Assembly (NCBI GenBank): GCA_012517025.1
Contig: JAAYVT010000185.1
Location: 1-18,344, forward strand
Length of the DNA: 18,344 bases
Direction: 5' to 3'
Source of the DNA: Phyllobacteriaceae bacterium
GTDB lineage: Bacteria > Pseudomonadota > Alphaproteobacteria > Rhizobiales > Ancalomicrobiaceae
Within the stretch, counting starts at the first letter, position 1, and every line of letters starts with the position of its first letter. Below the pieces are notes generated by a model. The model saw nothing but the letters and a program-made list of their open reading frames with translations, was not told the DNA's origin and made no database searches. Both the position numbers and the translations under genes were made by a program. Below, piece by piece: positions 7,325 to 14,430 of the stretch.

Positions 7325-8020
7325 TCAGACCGAGAGGTGGGCGTGCACCAACTCTTCGGTCAGGTCGGCGGGGGGACCCTCGACCGCGACGTGCCCCTTC
7401 TCGACGATGACGAAGCGGTCGCAGGCGCGGCGGGCGAAGTCGATGTTCTGCTCGACCAGCACGACGGCGATGCCGTGCTTCTCGTTGATCGCGAGGATGA
7501 CCTCCTCGATCTCCTCGACGATCGAGGGCTGGATGCCCTCGCAGGGTTCGTCGAGCAGCAACACCTTGGGATCGGTGGCGAGCGCCCGGGCGATGGCGAG
7601 CTGTTGCTGCTGGCCGCCGGAGAGCACCCCGCCCGGCCGATCGAGATTGTCGCGCAGATAGGGGAAGAGATCCGGCACCAGATCGGGGATCCGCCGCACC
7701 CCGTCGGGGCGGGCGAAACAGCCCATCAGGATGTTCTGCCGGATCGTGAAGTCGGGGAAGATCTCGCGGCCCTGCGGCACGTAGCCGATGCCGGCGCGGG
7801 CCCGCTCGTGGGTGCCGGCGGTCGACAGGTCGACGTCGCCGAGCGCGATCGTCCCGGTCGCCCGGTCGGTCAGGCCCATGATGGTCTTCATCACCGTGGT
7901 CTTGCCGACGCCGTTGCGGCCGAGCACCGCCAGGATGCCGCGCTCCGGCACGTCCATCGAGAAGTCGTGCAGGACGTGGCTGCGGTCGTAATAGCTGTCG
8001 ACGCCGCTGAGTTTCAGCAT
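7325..8020 (-). CDS. urtE: UrtE-like ABC transporter ATP-binding protein
   Basis: This 231-residue ATPase is one of two that energise the branched-chain-type (HAAT) importer encoded here. Walker A GRNGVGKT is at 34-41, the signature LSGGQ at 133-137 and Walker B LLLDEP at 154-159. The segment EGIQPSIVEEI after Walker B is characteristic of UrtE rather than generic LivF. The switch position reads VEQN (189-192), as is normal in the LivF/UrtE branch. Its start overlaps the urtD stop by one base (TGATG), which indicates translational coupling. In this operon the likely cargo is a short-chain amide, by context rather than by residues of this subunit. Confidence 0.92.
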   Translation of the reverse strand: MLKLSGVDSYYDRSHVLHDFSMDVPERGILAVLGRNGVGKTTVMKTIMGLTDRATGTIALGDVDLSTAGTHERARAGIGYVPQGREIFPDFTIRQNILMGCFARPDGVRRIPDLVPDLFPYLRDNLDRPGGVLSGGQQQQLAIARALATDPKVLLLDEPCEGIQPSIVEEIEEVILAINEKHGIAVVLVEQNIDFARRACDRFVIVEKGHVAVEGPPADLTEELVHAHLSV

Positions 8021-8772
8021 CAGGCGATCCTCTTCGATCCGAGATAGGCCCGGCGGACCTCTTCGTTGCGCTCGATGTCGTGGATCCGACCTTCCGCCAG
8101 CACCTTGCCGAGGTGCAGGACGGTGATCTTCTCGGCGATCTCGCGGACGAAGGCCATGTCGTGCTCGACCACGATCAGGGTGTGGCGACCCTTGAGGTCG
8201 TTGATGATCTGCGAGGTCTTGAAGGTCTCCGCCTGGGTCATGCCGGCGGTCGGCTCGTCGAGCAGGATGATCTTGCGGTTCTGCACGATCAGCATCGCCA
8301 GCTCGAGCCATTGGGTCTGACCGTGGCTGAGTTCGCCGGCCCGGCGGTCGGCCTGCGCGGTCAGCCCGGCGAGCTCGAGCGCCTCGTCGACCCGGTCCTT
8401 CGCCGTCGAAGCGAAGCCGAACCGCAGGTTCTCGAACACGCCGGGGGTGACGCAGCTCGCCACCTCGAGGTTGCTGCGGACGGTCAAGTCGCGGAAGACG
8501 CTGGGGATCTGGAACTTGCGGCCGATGCCGGCACGGGCGATCTCATGCTCCTCGCGATTGGTGATCTCGGTGTCGTCGACGAAGACGCGACCCTGCGTCG
8601 ACTTGGTCTTGCCGGAGACGAGATCCATCAGCGTCGTCTTGCCGGCGCCGTTGGCCCCGAGCAGGACGCGCAACTCGCCCTCCTCGACGACCATCGACAC
8701 CCCGTCGACCGCCTTGAAGCCGGAGAAGTCGACGCCGATGTCCTCGATGGTGAGTGCGGATTTGTTGGCCAT
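8020..8772 (-). CDS. urtD: UrtD-like ABC transporter ATP-binding protein
   Basis: This is the second ATPase of the importer, 250 residues long. Walker A GANGAGKT is at 39-46 and Walker B ILLDEP at 169-174, with the switch histidine His204 in VVEHDM. The ABC signature is LSHGQ (148-152), followed by WLELAM. This form, together with the RKFQ motif (85-88), distinguishes UrtD from LivG proteins. The ATG at 8772 is preceded by GAGGAGG in the nine-base gap after the permease gene. It forms a pair with the UrtE-like ATPase that follows. Confidence 0.92.
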   Translation of the reverse strand: MANKSALTIEDIGVDFSGFKAVDGVSMVVEEGELRVLLGANGAGKTTLMDLVSGKTKSTQGRVFVDDTEITNREEHEIARAGIGRKFQIPSVFRDLTVRSNLEVASCVTPGVFENLRFGFASTAKDRVDEALELAGLTAQADRRAGELSHGQTQWLELAMLIVQNRKIILLDEPTAGMTQAETFKTSQIINDLKGRHTLIVVEHDMAFVREIAEKITVLHLGKVLAEGRIHDIERNEEVRRAYLGSKRIA

Positions 8773-8782
8773 GGCTCCCTCC

Positions 8783-9913
8783 TCACTCGCCGGCCGCGGC
8801 GACCGGCGCGGCGGCGGAGCGCTCGCGACGGGCGAACAGACGGGCGACGACGTCCTTGGCGACGCCGGCGAGGCCGCGCGGCAGATAGAGGACGACGAAC
8901 ACGAACATCAGGCCGATGACGACCTTCCAGGCTTCCATGAACACCGCGGATTCGCTGATCGACGCCTCGATGGTGTTGATCAGCATGGCGCCGATGCAGG
9001 CCCCGAGGATCGACGAGCGACCGCCGACCGCCGCCCACACCACCATGGTGATGGAGAAGGTGAGGTCCATGAAGGTCGGCGAGGCGAACTCGGCGGCGAG
9101 CACGTAGAGCATGCCGGCGAACCCGGCGATCAGCGCCGAGACGCAGAAGAAGAAGATCTGATAGGCCGGCACGTCGAAGCCGAGGTAGCGCGCCCGGTTC
9201 TCGTCGTCGCGGATCGCCTGCAGGATCAGGCCGGCGCGGGTCTCCACCAAGAGCCGCGCCCCGATCAGCACCACCGACAACGACACCGCCACCAGATAGT
9301 AGGTCGGCGTGACGTAGGGGTCGAACTCGAAGCCGGCGACGGTGAACCAGCCGAGATCGGTCAGGCCGTTGAAGCCGTTGGTGAGCGGCTGGGCGTCGAT
9401 CAGGACGAGCCGGACCAGCAGCACCAGGGCGAGCGTCACGATCGACACGAACACCCCGGCGATGCGCTTGCGGAAGATCACCGCGCCGAGGATGACGGCG
9501 ACCAGCGTCGGCAGGGCGAGCCCCATGGCGACGCCGAACCATTGCCACTGGAACGGGATCCACAGGAACGAGCCCTTGTTGATGCAGCACAGGTCGGTGG
9601 TGGCGCCGGGCTCGGCGTTCCACAGCATGAAGTCGGGGACCGGCTTGTCGGACCCCTGCTGCAGGCTGGTCGCCGAGGCGAGCTTCAGCGACATCGCGAT
9701 CATGTAGGCGCCGAGGCCGAAGAACAGGCCCTGGCCGAGGTTGAGCACGCCGGCATAGCCCCACGACAGCGCGATCGACACGCCGAGGATGCCGTAGACG
9801 CAATATTTGGCGAAGCGGTTGAGCCAGAACGGATCGCTCACCACCAGCGGCAGCAGCATCAGCGCCGCGATGAAGGCCGCGTAGGCGGCGACGGTGACGG
9901 AACGTGGGTTCAT
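8783..9913 (-). CDS. urtC: UrtC-like ABC transporter permease
   Basis: This 376-residue inner-membrane permease of the LivM/UrtC type has about ten hydrophobic segments. It contains a long hydrophilic insert near residues 85-120 that includes a CC pair (DLCCINKG); an extracytoplasmic loop at this place is usual for UrtC proteins. The segment RDDENRARYLGFDV is the conserved cytoplasmic coupling loop of this family. The ATG at 9913 begins two bases after the upstream permease stop (TGA-G-ATG), so the two permeases are translationally coupled. The C-terminus is alanine-rich. It would form the translocation pore with the UrtB-like protein. Confidence 0.9.
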   Translation of the reverse strand: MNPRSVTVAAYAAFIAALMLLPLVVSDPFWLNRFAKYCVYGILGVSIALSWGYAGVLNLGQGLFFGLGAYMIAMSLKLASATSLQQGSDKPVPDFMLWNAEPGATTDLCCINKGSFLWIPFQWQWFGVAMGLALPTLVAVILGAVIFRKRIAGVFVSIVTLALVLLVRLVLIDAQPLTNGFNGLTDLGWFTVAGFEFDPYVTPTYYLVAVSLSVVLIGARLLVETRAGLILQAIRDDENRARYLGFDVPAYQIFFFCVSALIAGFAGMLYVLAAEFASPTFMDLTFSITMVVWAAVGGRSSILGACIGAMLINTIEASISESAVFMEAWKVVIGLMFVFVVLYLPRGLAGVAKDVVARLFARRERSAAAPVAAAGE

Positions 9914-9914
9914 C

Positions 9915-10808
9915 TCAGCGCCCCTTGAAGGAGAACAGGCCGCGGGGCATCAGCACGATCACCACGATGACGGTGCCGAAGACGACGGCGCGGGCCAGAA
10001 TGTCGTTGGTCACGGCGGCGACGAGACCGTTGATCTCACCGAGCAGACCGGAGGCGGCGAGCGCCCCGATCAGCGAGCCGACGCCGCCCACCACCACGAC
10101 CATGAAGCCGTCGACCACCATCGGCGCGCCCATGTCGGGGAAGACGGTCTTGAAGCCGGACATCATCACCCCGGCGATGCCGGCGAGGCCGGAGCCGTAG
10201 GCGAAGGTCAGCGCGTTGACCCGCTCGACGTCGATGCCGCAGGCCGCCGCCATGTTGCGGTTGCGCATGACGGCGCGCACCTGCATGCCGATCGCGGTGC
10301 GGTTCATGATGAGCCAGGTCACCGCCGTCATCACGATCGTGACGAGGATGATGAAGGCCCGATAGCCGTTCACCTCGGTGCCGAGCAGCGGGATCGTGCC
10401 GCGCAGGAACTCCGGCACGTCGACGTTCTGCAGCCCCGGTCCGAGCCCCTCGACGTGGATGCCGAAGAAGGCGAGGCCGAACTCCAGGCGAACCGCCTGT
10501 TGCAGCACCAGGGCGACGCCCCAGGTCGCCAGCAGCGTGTCCATCAGGCGGCCGTAGATCCGGCGCACCAGCACCCGTTCCATCGCCCAACCGATCGCCG
10601 CGGCGACGACGAAGGCAATCGGGATCGCCACCAGCAGATTGGCCCCGAGATGGAGGCCGGCGAGCACCGTGGTGTAGGCGCCGATCATCACCATCTCGCC
10701 GTGGGCCATGTTGATGACCCCCATGGCGCCGTAGGTGATGGTGAGGCCGAGCGCCACCAGGAGAAGGATCGAGCCCAGGCTCAGACCGATGAACAGAGTA
10801 TCGACCAC
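9915..10808 (-). CDS. urtB: UrtB-like ABC transporter permease (short form)
   Basis: This 297-residue permease of the LivH/UrtB type is almost entirely hydrophobic, with about eight membrane segments. Family motifs include GLTITYGAMGVINMAHGEMVMIG written here in parts: TYGAMGVINMAHGE near residues 25-38, the RAVMRNRNMA coupling loop, and the final VLMPRGLF. The start is a GTG at 10808 with GAGGA upstream. Many proteobacterial UrtB proteins carry an extra N-terminal periplasmic domain and exceed 500 residues; this one lacks it and has the compact LivH-like length. A GC-rich hairpin separates it from the binding-protein gene. Confidence 0.9.
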   Translation of the reverse strand: MVDTLFIGLSLGSILLLVALGLTITYGAMGVINMAHGEMVMIGAYTTVLAGLHLGANLLVAIPIAFVVAAAIGWAMERVLVRRIYGRLMDTLLATWGVALVLQQAVRLEFGLAFFGIHVEGLGPGLQNVDVPEFLRGTIPLLGTEVNGYRAFIILVTIVMTAVTWLIMNRTAIGMQVRAVMRNRNMAAACGIDVERVNALTFAYGSGLAGIAGVMMSGFKTVFPDMGAPMVVDGFMVVVVGGVGSLIGALAASGLLGEINGLVAAVTNDILARAVVFGTVIVVIVLMPRGLFSFKGR

Positions 10809-10843
10809 GGCGGGTCCTCGGTTTTTTCGGTGAAGGGAAAGGT

Positions 10844-10867
10844 CCGGCCGCCGCGGAGGGCGGCCGG
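10844..10867 (-). other. Intercistronic hairpin between urtA-like and urtB-like genes
   Basis: CCGGCCGCC (10844-10852) pairs perfectly with GGCGGCCGG (10859-10867) across a six-base loop, shortly after the binding-protein stop codon. No T-run follows directly. Stable hairpins at this place often leave binding-protein mRNA in excess over permease mRNA; that role is inferred here. A separate GGCCGATCGGCC palindrome lies at about 10874-10885. Confidence 0.55.
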
Positions 10868-10887
10868 AGTTGCGGCCGATCGGCCGA

Positions 10888-12147
10888 TCACTGCTTCAGC
10901 TTGGTGCTGTCGAGGCCGGCGGCCTTGCAGTAGAGGTTGCTCTCGGTCTCGCCGTAGGCGACGTAGGGCAGCGGCCGGATCGGCGCGTCGAGCTGATGGA
11001 CGATCTTGCCCTGACCGTCGGCCTGCCACTGCGCGATGCGCGGCGTCAGATACGAGTGCTGGTTCTCGGCGTCGATCTTGACGTGGCCGTTCGGCGCGTC
11101 GAACTCGGAGCCGAGCAGCGCCAGCCGGATCTTGTCCGGCGTCAGGTCGGCGCCGACCTTCGCCGCCGCCTGGGCCCAGATGTGGACCTGGTAGTAGCAG
11201 GACTCCATGGCGTGATGCGTGACCGCCTTGGGGTCCTTCACATAAGCGCGGTAGCGCTCGACGAAGGCCTTGTTGCGGTCGGTGTCGATCGCCTGGAAAT
11301 AGGGGAACGAGGTGTAGGAACCGGCGGCGTATTCGGCGCCCATCGCCGCGATCTCGACTTCGGAGGTGACCGAGGCGCAGATCGGCAGCTTGTCGTGGGT
11401 GAGGCCCTGGTTCTTGAACTCGCGATAGAAGGCGACGACCGAATCGCCGACCACGTTCGACAGCACCACGTCGCAGCCCGACGACTTGATCTTGTTGACC
11501 ATCGAGCCCCACTCGGAATGGCCGAGCTCGAGATACTCGTCGGCCACCCACTCGCCGCCGTTCTTCTCGATCAGGATCTTGCACACCTTCGCCATCTCAC
11601 GCGGATAGATGTAGTTCGATCCGACGATGAAGAACTTCTTCTTTCCGAGCGTGTTGATGATCCACGGAATGAACACCGACAGCTGCTGGTTCGGGGTCGA
11701 GCCGGTGTAGACGACGTTCTTCGAGCACTCGAAGCCTTCGTAGTAGGTCGGGTAGAAGAGCAGGTTGTTGCGCTTCTCGAACACCGGCAGCACCGCCTTG
11801 CGGCTCGCCGAGGTGTAGCAGGCGAAGGCGGAGACGACGCGGTCGCGCACCACCAGCTTGGAGGCCTTCTCGTTGAAGGTCTTGGGATCGGAGGCGCCGT
11901 CCTCGACGATCGCCTTGATCTTGCGGCCGTTGATGCCGCCCTTGGCGTTGATCTCGTCGATCGCCATCAGCGTCGCGTCGTTGAGCGACTTCTCGATGAT
12001 CGACAGACCGCCGGTGTGGGAGAACAGCACCCCGACCGGGATCTCCTCGGCGGCGGCGGCGCGCGAGGTCAGGAGGCTCGGGGCGGCGATCACCCCCGCG
12101 CCGGCCAAGGCGGAGTTACGGAAGAATTCGCGACGGTTCAGCTTCAT
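10888..12147 (-). CDS. urtA: UrtA/AmiC-like amide ABC transporter substrate-binding protein
   Basis: This 419-residue binding protein of the importer starts with a Tat-type signal: NRREFF at residues 4-9, then a hydrophobic stretch and an AAA cleavage region near 30-33. The mature part is a type I periplasmic-binding fold. It closely resembles the cytosolic AmiC encoded upstream. Residues matching the AmiC amide pocket are conserved: Tyr111 and Ser113 in CYTSAS, Tyr132 and Thr134 in FYPTYYEGFE, and Tyr179 in VGSNYIYP. Urea-binding UrtA usually reads FYPVQYEG at the third position (from memory), so a short-chain amide ligand is more likely than urea. It is the first gene after the attenuator leader and has a 304-base upstream gap. 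Confidence 0.9.
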   Translation of the reverse strand: MKLNRREFFRNSALAGAGVIAAPSLLTSRAAAAEEIPVGVLFSHTGGLSIIEKSLNDATLMAIDEINAKGGINGRKIKAIVEDGASDPKTFNEKASKLVVRDRVVSAFACYTSASRKAVLPVFEKRNNLLFYPTYYEGFECSKNVVYTGSTPNQQLSVFIPWIINTLGKKKFFIVGSNYIYPREMAKVCKILIEKNGGEWVADEYLELGHSEWGSMVNKIKSSGCDVVLSNVVGDSVVAFYREFKNQGLTHDKLPICASVTSEVEIAAMGAEYAAGSYTSFPYFQAIDTDRNKAFVERYRAYVKDPKAVTHHAMESCYYQVHIWAQAAAKVGADLTPDKIRLALLGSEFDAPNGHVKIDAENQHSYLTPRIAQWQADGQGKIVHQLDAPIRPLPYVAYGETESNLYCKAAGLDSTKLKQ

Positions 12148-12212
12148 GACGCCCTCTGTGATGGATCACGGTCGGGCACGGTCCGCCACCTGCGGGCACG
12201 CGCCGTCCGGTA

Positions 12213-12232
12213 CCGCGGAGCGGGCTCCGCGG
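12213..12232 (-). other. Hairpin in the leader downstream of the attenuator
   Basis: CCGCGGAGC (12213-12221) and GCTCCGCGG (12224-12232) form a perfect inverted repeat with a two-base centre. It lies between the attenuator terminator and the urtA-like start, within the 5' untranslated RNA of the transporter genes. There is no U-tract. It could stabilise the 5' end of the transporter mRNA. Confidence 0.4.
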
Positions 12233-12324
12233 CATGAAGGATCTCGTTCCCACGCGAAGTCATCGGTGGGTCGAGTGGAGACGATCGGATGAACCGACAT
12301 CCCTGTCGGTCTCGGCGAGGAAAT

Positions 12325-12363
12325 AAAAAAGCCCGCTCACTCCGAGCAGGAGTGAAGCGGGCT
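12325..12363 (-). terminator. Attenuator terminator in the leader of the amide transporter genes
   Basis: On the minus strand AGCCCGC and TCACTCC pair with GGAGTGA and GCGGGCT (plus coordinates 12330-12363). There is a single bulged base and a five-base loop. A run of six T follows at 12330-12325. It sits after amiR and about 180 bases before the transporter start, so unregulated transcription would stop here. Its 5' strand overlaps the adjacent ANTAR-type hairpin at 12360-12362, making it a candidate for AmiR-dependent antitermination. Confidence 0.88.
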
Positions 12364-12398
12364 ACCCAGCCACACGACCCGTAACTCCATTGTTACGG
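12360..12398 (-). promoter_or_regulatory. ANTAR-type antiterminator RNA hairpins (leader 1)
   Basis: The distal hairpin is 12379-12398: on the RNA, CCGUAAC and GUUACGG form a perfect 7-bp stem closing the six-base loop AAUGGA. This loop has A at position 1 and G at position 4, the known ANTAR-recognition pattern. Seven bases later a second hairpin (12371-12360) has GGC and GCC arms around UGGGUA, with G at position 4 but U instead of A at position 1. Its 3' arm is part of the terminator's 5' strand, so the hairpin and terminator cannot form together. An outer ACCCAG/CUGGGU pairing could enclose the distal hairpin as a third alternative fold. AmiR binding is inferred. Confidence 0.72.
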
Positions 12399-12451
12399 TG
12401 TCAAATACGAAGTCTGGGTGCGGATGGAGCCGTTCGACTTCGATTTCGAAG

Positions 12452-13060
12452 TTAAGCACCTTTCCGGGTGGATTTCAATAGGTCGTGTGCATTGACGATC
12501 GCATCCGCCATTTCATCCATGGGTAGTCGCTTCGACATGGCCTGCTGCCGTAGGCTGTCGTAGGCCTCCTGTTCGCTCATGCCGGCGGACTCCATCAGAA
12601 TCGCCTTCGCCTTGGCGATGCGGTTGTTGCCGGAGAGCTTGCGCTCGAGCTTGCGGATACGTTTCTCGGCGTCCTGCCGCTCGAGCCACAGCGCGCGCGC
12701 CAGGGTCAGATTGGTGAGCAGGCCGAACGGGCGGATCGGCTTGTCGATCACCGCCTGAGCACCGCACTCGAGCACCACCTGGAGGGTGCTCGGGTTCTCG
12801 TAGGAGACGACGGCGAGGAGGGTCGGCGCCCGCCCCTGGATGCCGCGGACGAGCTTGAGGATGCGGTCGCGTCCCTCGTGCTCGACCGACAGGATCACCA
12901 CGTCGGCGGTCGGGCTGACGTCGTCCGGCCACGGCCAAGTGGTTTCGCAGTTGCAGCCGATGCGGCGCAGGTGCTCGACCAGCGCCACGCCCTCGCGGTC
13001 CGGGGGATGGATCACCTGGATGCGCAGGCCACGCAGGTCGCGGAGGATCTGAACGCTCAC
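12452..13060 (-). CDS. amiR: AmiR-like ANTAR-domain transcription antiterminator
   Basis: This 202-residue protein resembles Pseudomonas aeruginosa AmiR (196 residues). Residues 1-115 form a response-regulator-like fold without a phosphorylatable aspartate pattern; the strand reads VVILSVE and the conserved lysine is K107 in DKPIRP. A coiled-coil helix spans about 120-145. The ANTAR RNA-binding domain covers about 145-195, with the signature AKAILMESAGMSEQEAYDSL. In the known system AmiC holds AmiR inactive until amide binds, and AmiR then prevents termination in the target leader. The GTG at 13060 overlaps the amiC stop by four bases (GTGA), consistent with stoichiometric co-production. Two matching leader attenuators lie in this operon, which supports the assignment. 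Confidence 0.93.
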   Translation of the reverse strand: MSVQILRDLRGLRIQVIHPPDREGVALVEHLRRIGCNCETTWPWPDDVSPTADVVILSVEHEGRDRILKLVRGIQGRAPTLLAVVSYENPSTLQVVLECGAQAVIDKPIRPFGLLTNLTLARALWLERQDAEKRIRKLERKLSGNNRIAKAKAILMESAGMSEQEAYDSLRQQAMSKRLPMDEMADAIVNAHDLLKSTRKGA

Positions 13061-14223
13061 GGCTCGCTCCGCAGGTCCTGCTTCTTCATCCGCAGCCGGG
13101 CGAAGGTCCACTCGTCCAGCGTCGGTTCGACGAAATAGGGCTCCGGTTTCAGCCGCACCCCCGGGTTCCACACCACCTCGAAGCGATCGGAGGCGTCGAC
13201 CCGGCCGACCCGCGGCCACAGTTCGGTGTGGTGGTTGTCCGGGTCGATGCGGATGCGCCCCTGCGGCGCGTCGTATTCGAGACCGAGGAGATGAGACACG
13301 ATCAGATCGGGGTCGTCGCCGCCGGCCCGCCGCAGCGCCTCGGCATAGAGCATCACCTGGAAATAGGCCGCCTCGGCGCAGGCGGTCACCGCCGCCTGTG
13401 GTCCGAACCGCGCCTTGAAGGTCGAGACGAAGGCGCGCGCCGCCGGCGTGTCGAGCCCCTCGAAGAAGGGCGCGGCGGTCAGATGGCCGGTGGCGACCCC
13501 CGGCGCCATCTCCGCGATCTCCGCCTCGCTGGTGGTGAGGCTGGCGATCGGCATCTTCGCCGGGTCGAAGCCGGCCTCGTGATAGGCGGAATAGAACATC
13601 GCCGTCGCCGAGCCGACCACCGTGGAGAAGATGACGTCGGGCTCGTGCTTGCGGATCTCGCGCACCACGCGGTCGAAGTCCTGCCGCCGGCAGTCCAGCG
13701 GAACGTAGATCTCCTCGACCACCCGGCCCTTCACCTGGCGGACGAGATCCGCCATGACGCGGTTCGATTCGTAGGGGAAGAGATAGTTCGAGCCGACGAA
13801 GAGGAAGCGGTGGCCGTAGTTCTCCAGGATGTAGCGGGCGAGCTGCATCGCATTCTGGTTCGGCGCCGCGCCGGTGTAGATGATGCGGGGGTGATATTCG
13901 AAGCCCTCGTAGAGGGTCGCGTAGAACAGCAGGCCGCGATGGGCGTCGAGCTCGGGCATCACCGCCTTGCGGGTCGACGACATGTAGCAGCCGAAGATCG
14001 ACCGCACCCCGGCGTCGCGGAACAGATGTGCCGCCAGCTGCCCGTAGAGACGGGGGTTGGAAGCGGGATCCTTCACCACCGGTACCAGCGGCCGACCGAG
14101 AACGCCGCCGGCGGCGTTGATTTCCTCGATCGCCAACATCGTGCCGTTGTGCTGCGAGGTTTCGACGGCGGCGGTGACGCCGCTGCGCGAATAGAGCACT
14201 CCGACTCGCCATCCGTCGTTCAT
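13057..14223 (-). CDS. amiC: AmiC-like cytosolic amide sensor, negative regulator of AmiR
   Basis: This 388-residue protein has a type I periplasmic-binding fold but no signal peptide (it begins MNDGWRVGVLYS), so it should stay in the cytoplasm like P. aeruginosa AmiC (385 residues). Pocket residues known from AmiC appear with a constant shift of three: Tyr80, Ser82, Tyr101, Thr103 and Tyr147, matching 83, 85, 104, 106 and 150 as I recall them. It would bind short-chain amides and release AmiR. The gene overlaps amiR by four bases. Its ATG at 14223 has only a weak GAGA-like ribosome-binding site and lies 15 bases after the T-run of an intrinsic terminator. Its own expression is therefore probably attenuated. 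Confidence 0.92.
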   Translation of the reverse strand: MNDGWRVGVLYSRSGVTAAVETSQHNGTMLAIEEINAAGGVLGRPLVPVVKDPASNPRLYGQLAAHLFRDAGVRSIFGCYMSSTRKAVMPELDAHRGLLFYATLYEGFEYHPRIIYTGAAPNQNAMQLARYILENYGHRFLFVGSNYLFPYESNRVMADLVRQVKGRVVEEIYVPLDCRRQDFDRVVREIRKHEPDVIFSTVVGSATAMFYSAYHEAGFDPAKMPIASLTTSEAEIAEMAPGVATGHLTAAPFFEGLDTPAARAFVSTFKARFGPQAAVTACAEAAYFQVMLYAEALRRAGGDDPDLIVSHLLGLEYDAPQGRIRIDPDNHHTELWPRVGRVDASDRFEVVWNPGVRLKPEPYFVEPTLDEWTFARLRMKKQDLRSEP

Positions 14224-14238
14224 CGCATCGTCTCTACG

Positions 14239-14280
14239 AAAAAAGCCCCCGCTCCCCGTGCGTGCCGGGGTTCGGAGGCT
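14239..14280 (-). terminator. Attenuator terminator immediately upstream of amiC
   Basis: On the RNA, AGCCUCCG pairs with CGGGGGCU (one G-U pair; plus coordinates 14280-14273 and 14251-14244). CCCCG then pairs with CGGGG across a two-by-two internal loop, with a seven-base hairpin loop. A run of six T follows at 14244-14239. It ends only 15 bases before the amiC ATG, so it must be bypassed for the sensor operon to be expressed, unless a promoter lies within those few bases. Confidence 0.85.
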
Positions 14281-14314
14281 TCCTTGCCAACAGGTCGGAC
14301 AGTCATTGTCCCTG
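14277..14314 (-). promoter_or_regulatory. ANTAR-type antiterminator RNA hairpins (leader 2)
   Basis: The proximal hairpin (14288-14277) has GGC and GCC arms around the six-base loop AAGGAA, which has A at position 1 and G at position 4. Its 3' arm lies within the terminator's 5' strand (14280-14273). Eight bases upstream on the RNA is a distal hairpin with GGACA and UGUCC arms (14311-14297). Its loop is AUGAC, or AAUGACU if the closing A-U pair is open, again showing an A-A-U-G run as in leader 1. An alternative outer CAGG/CCUG pairing spans 14314-14291. The three-base-pair proximal stem is weak alone and would need protein binding. The parallel with leader 1 in order, spacing and overlap is the main support. 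Confidence 0.62.
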
Positions 14315-14319
14315 CACGA

Positions 14320-14348
14320 TTCTTAATCGAAGCCCGCGCAATGAGCAA
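14320..14348 (-). promoter_or_regulatory. Tentative sigma70-type promoter for the amide operon
   Basis: On the minus strand TTGCTC (14348-14343) and TAAGAA (14325-14320) are separated by 17 bases. Both are poor matches. Transcription would start near 14313, just at the first leader hairpin, which is the right place for an attenuated leader. Such weak boxes are common by chance in any region, and no convincing sigma54 site was seen here. Confidence 0.22.
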
Positions 14349-14430
14349 TCCGAAACCGCTCCGCCCGACGTCGATCGCGACAGGGGGCGGAAACGGGCGA
14401 CGCGAACCCGCGTCGGAGAGGCGGACGGGA

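Noticed and set aside
6050..8047. A 665-codon plus-strand open frame, and similar long ones at 10870-12237, 8447-9928 and 3548-4780.
   Set aside because: They are antisense readings of amiE and the transporter genes, with H/D/R/V-rich composition typical of complementary-strand shadows.
7325..12147. The ABC genes as a plain branched-chain amino acid (Liv) or urea transporter.
   Set aside because: UrtD and UrtE hallmarks (LSHGQ with WLE, EGIQPS) argue against Liv. The AmiC-like pocket and the neighbouring amidase argue against urea, and no urease genes are present. The substrate remains inferred.
12399..12404. A perfect TTGACA on the minus strand in leader 1, as a possible -35 box.
   Set aside because: No -10-like sequence lies 16-18 bases downstream; that place is occupied by the hexaloop hairpin. 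Read-through from amiR explains transcription well enough.
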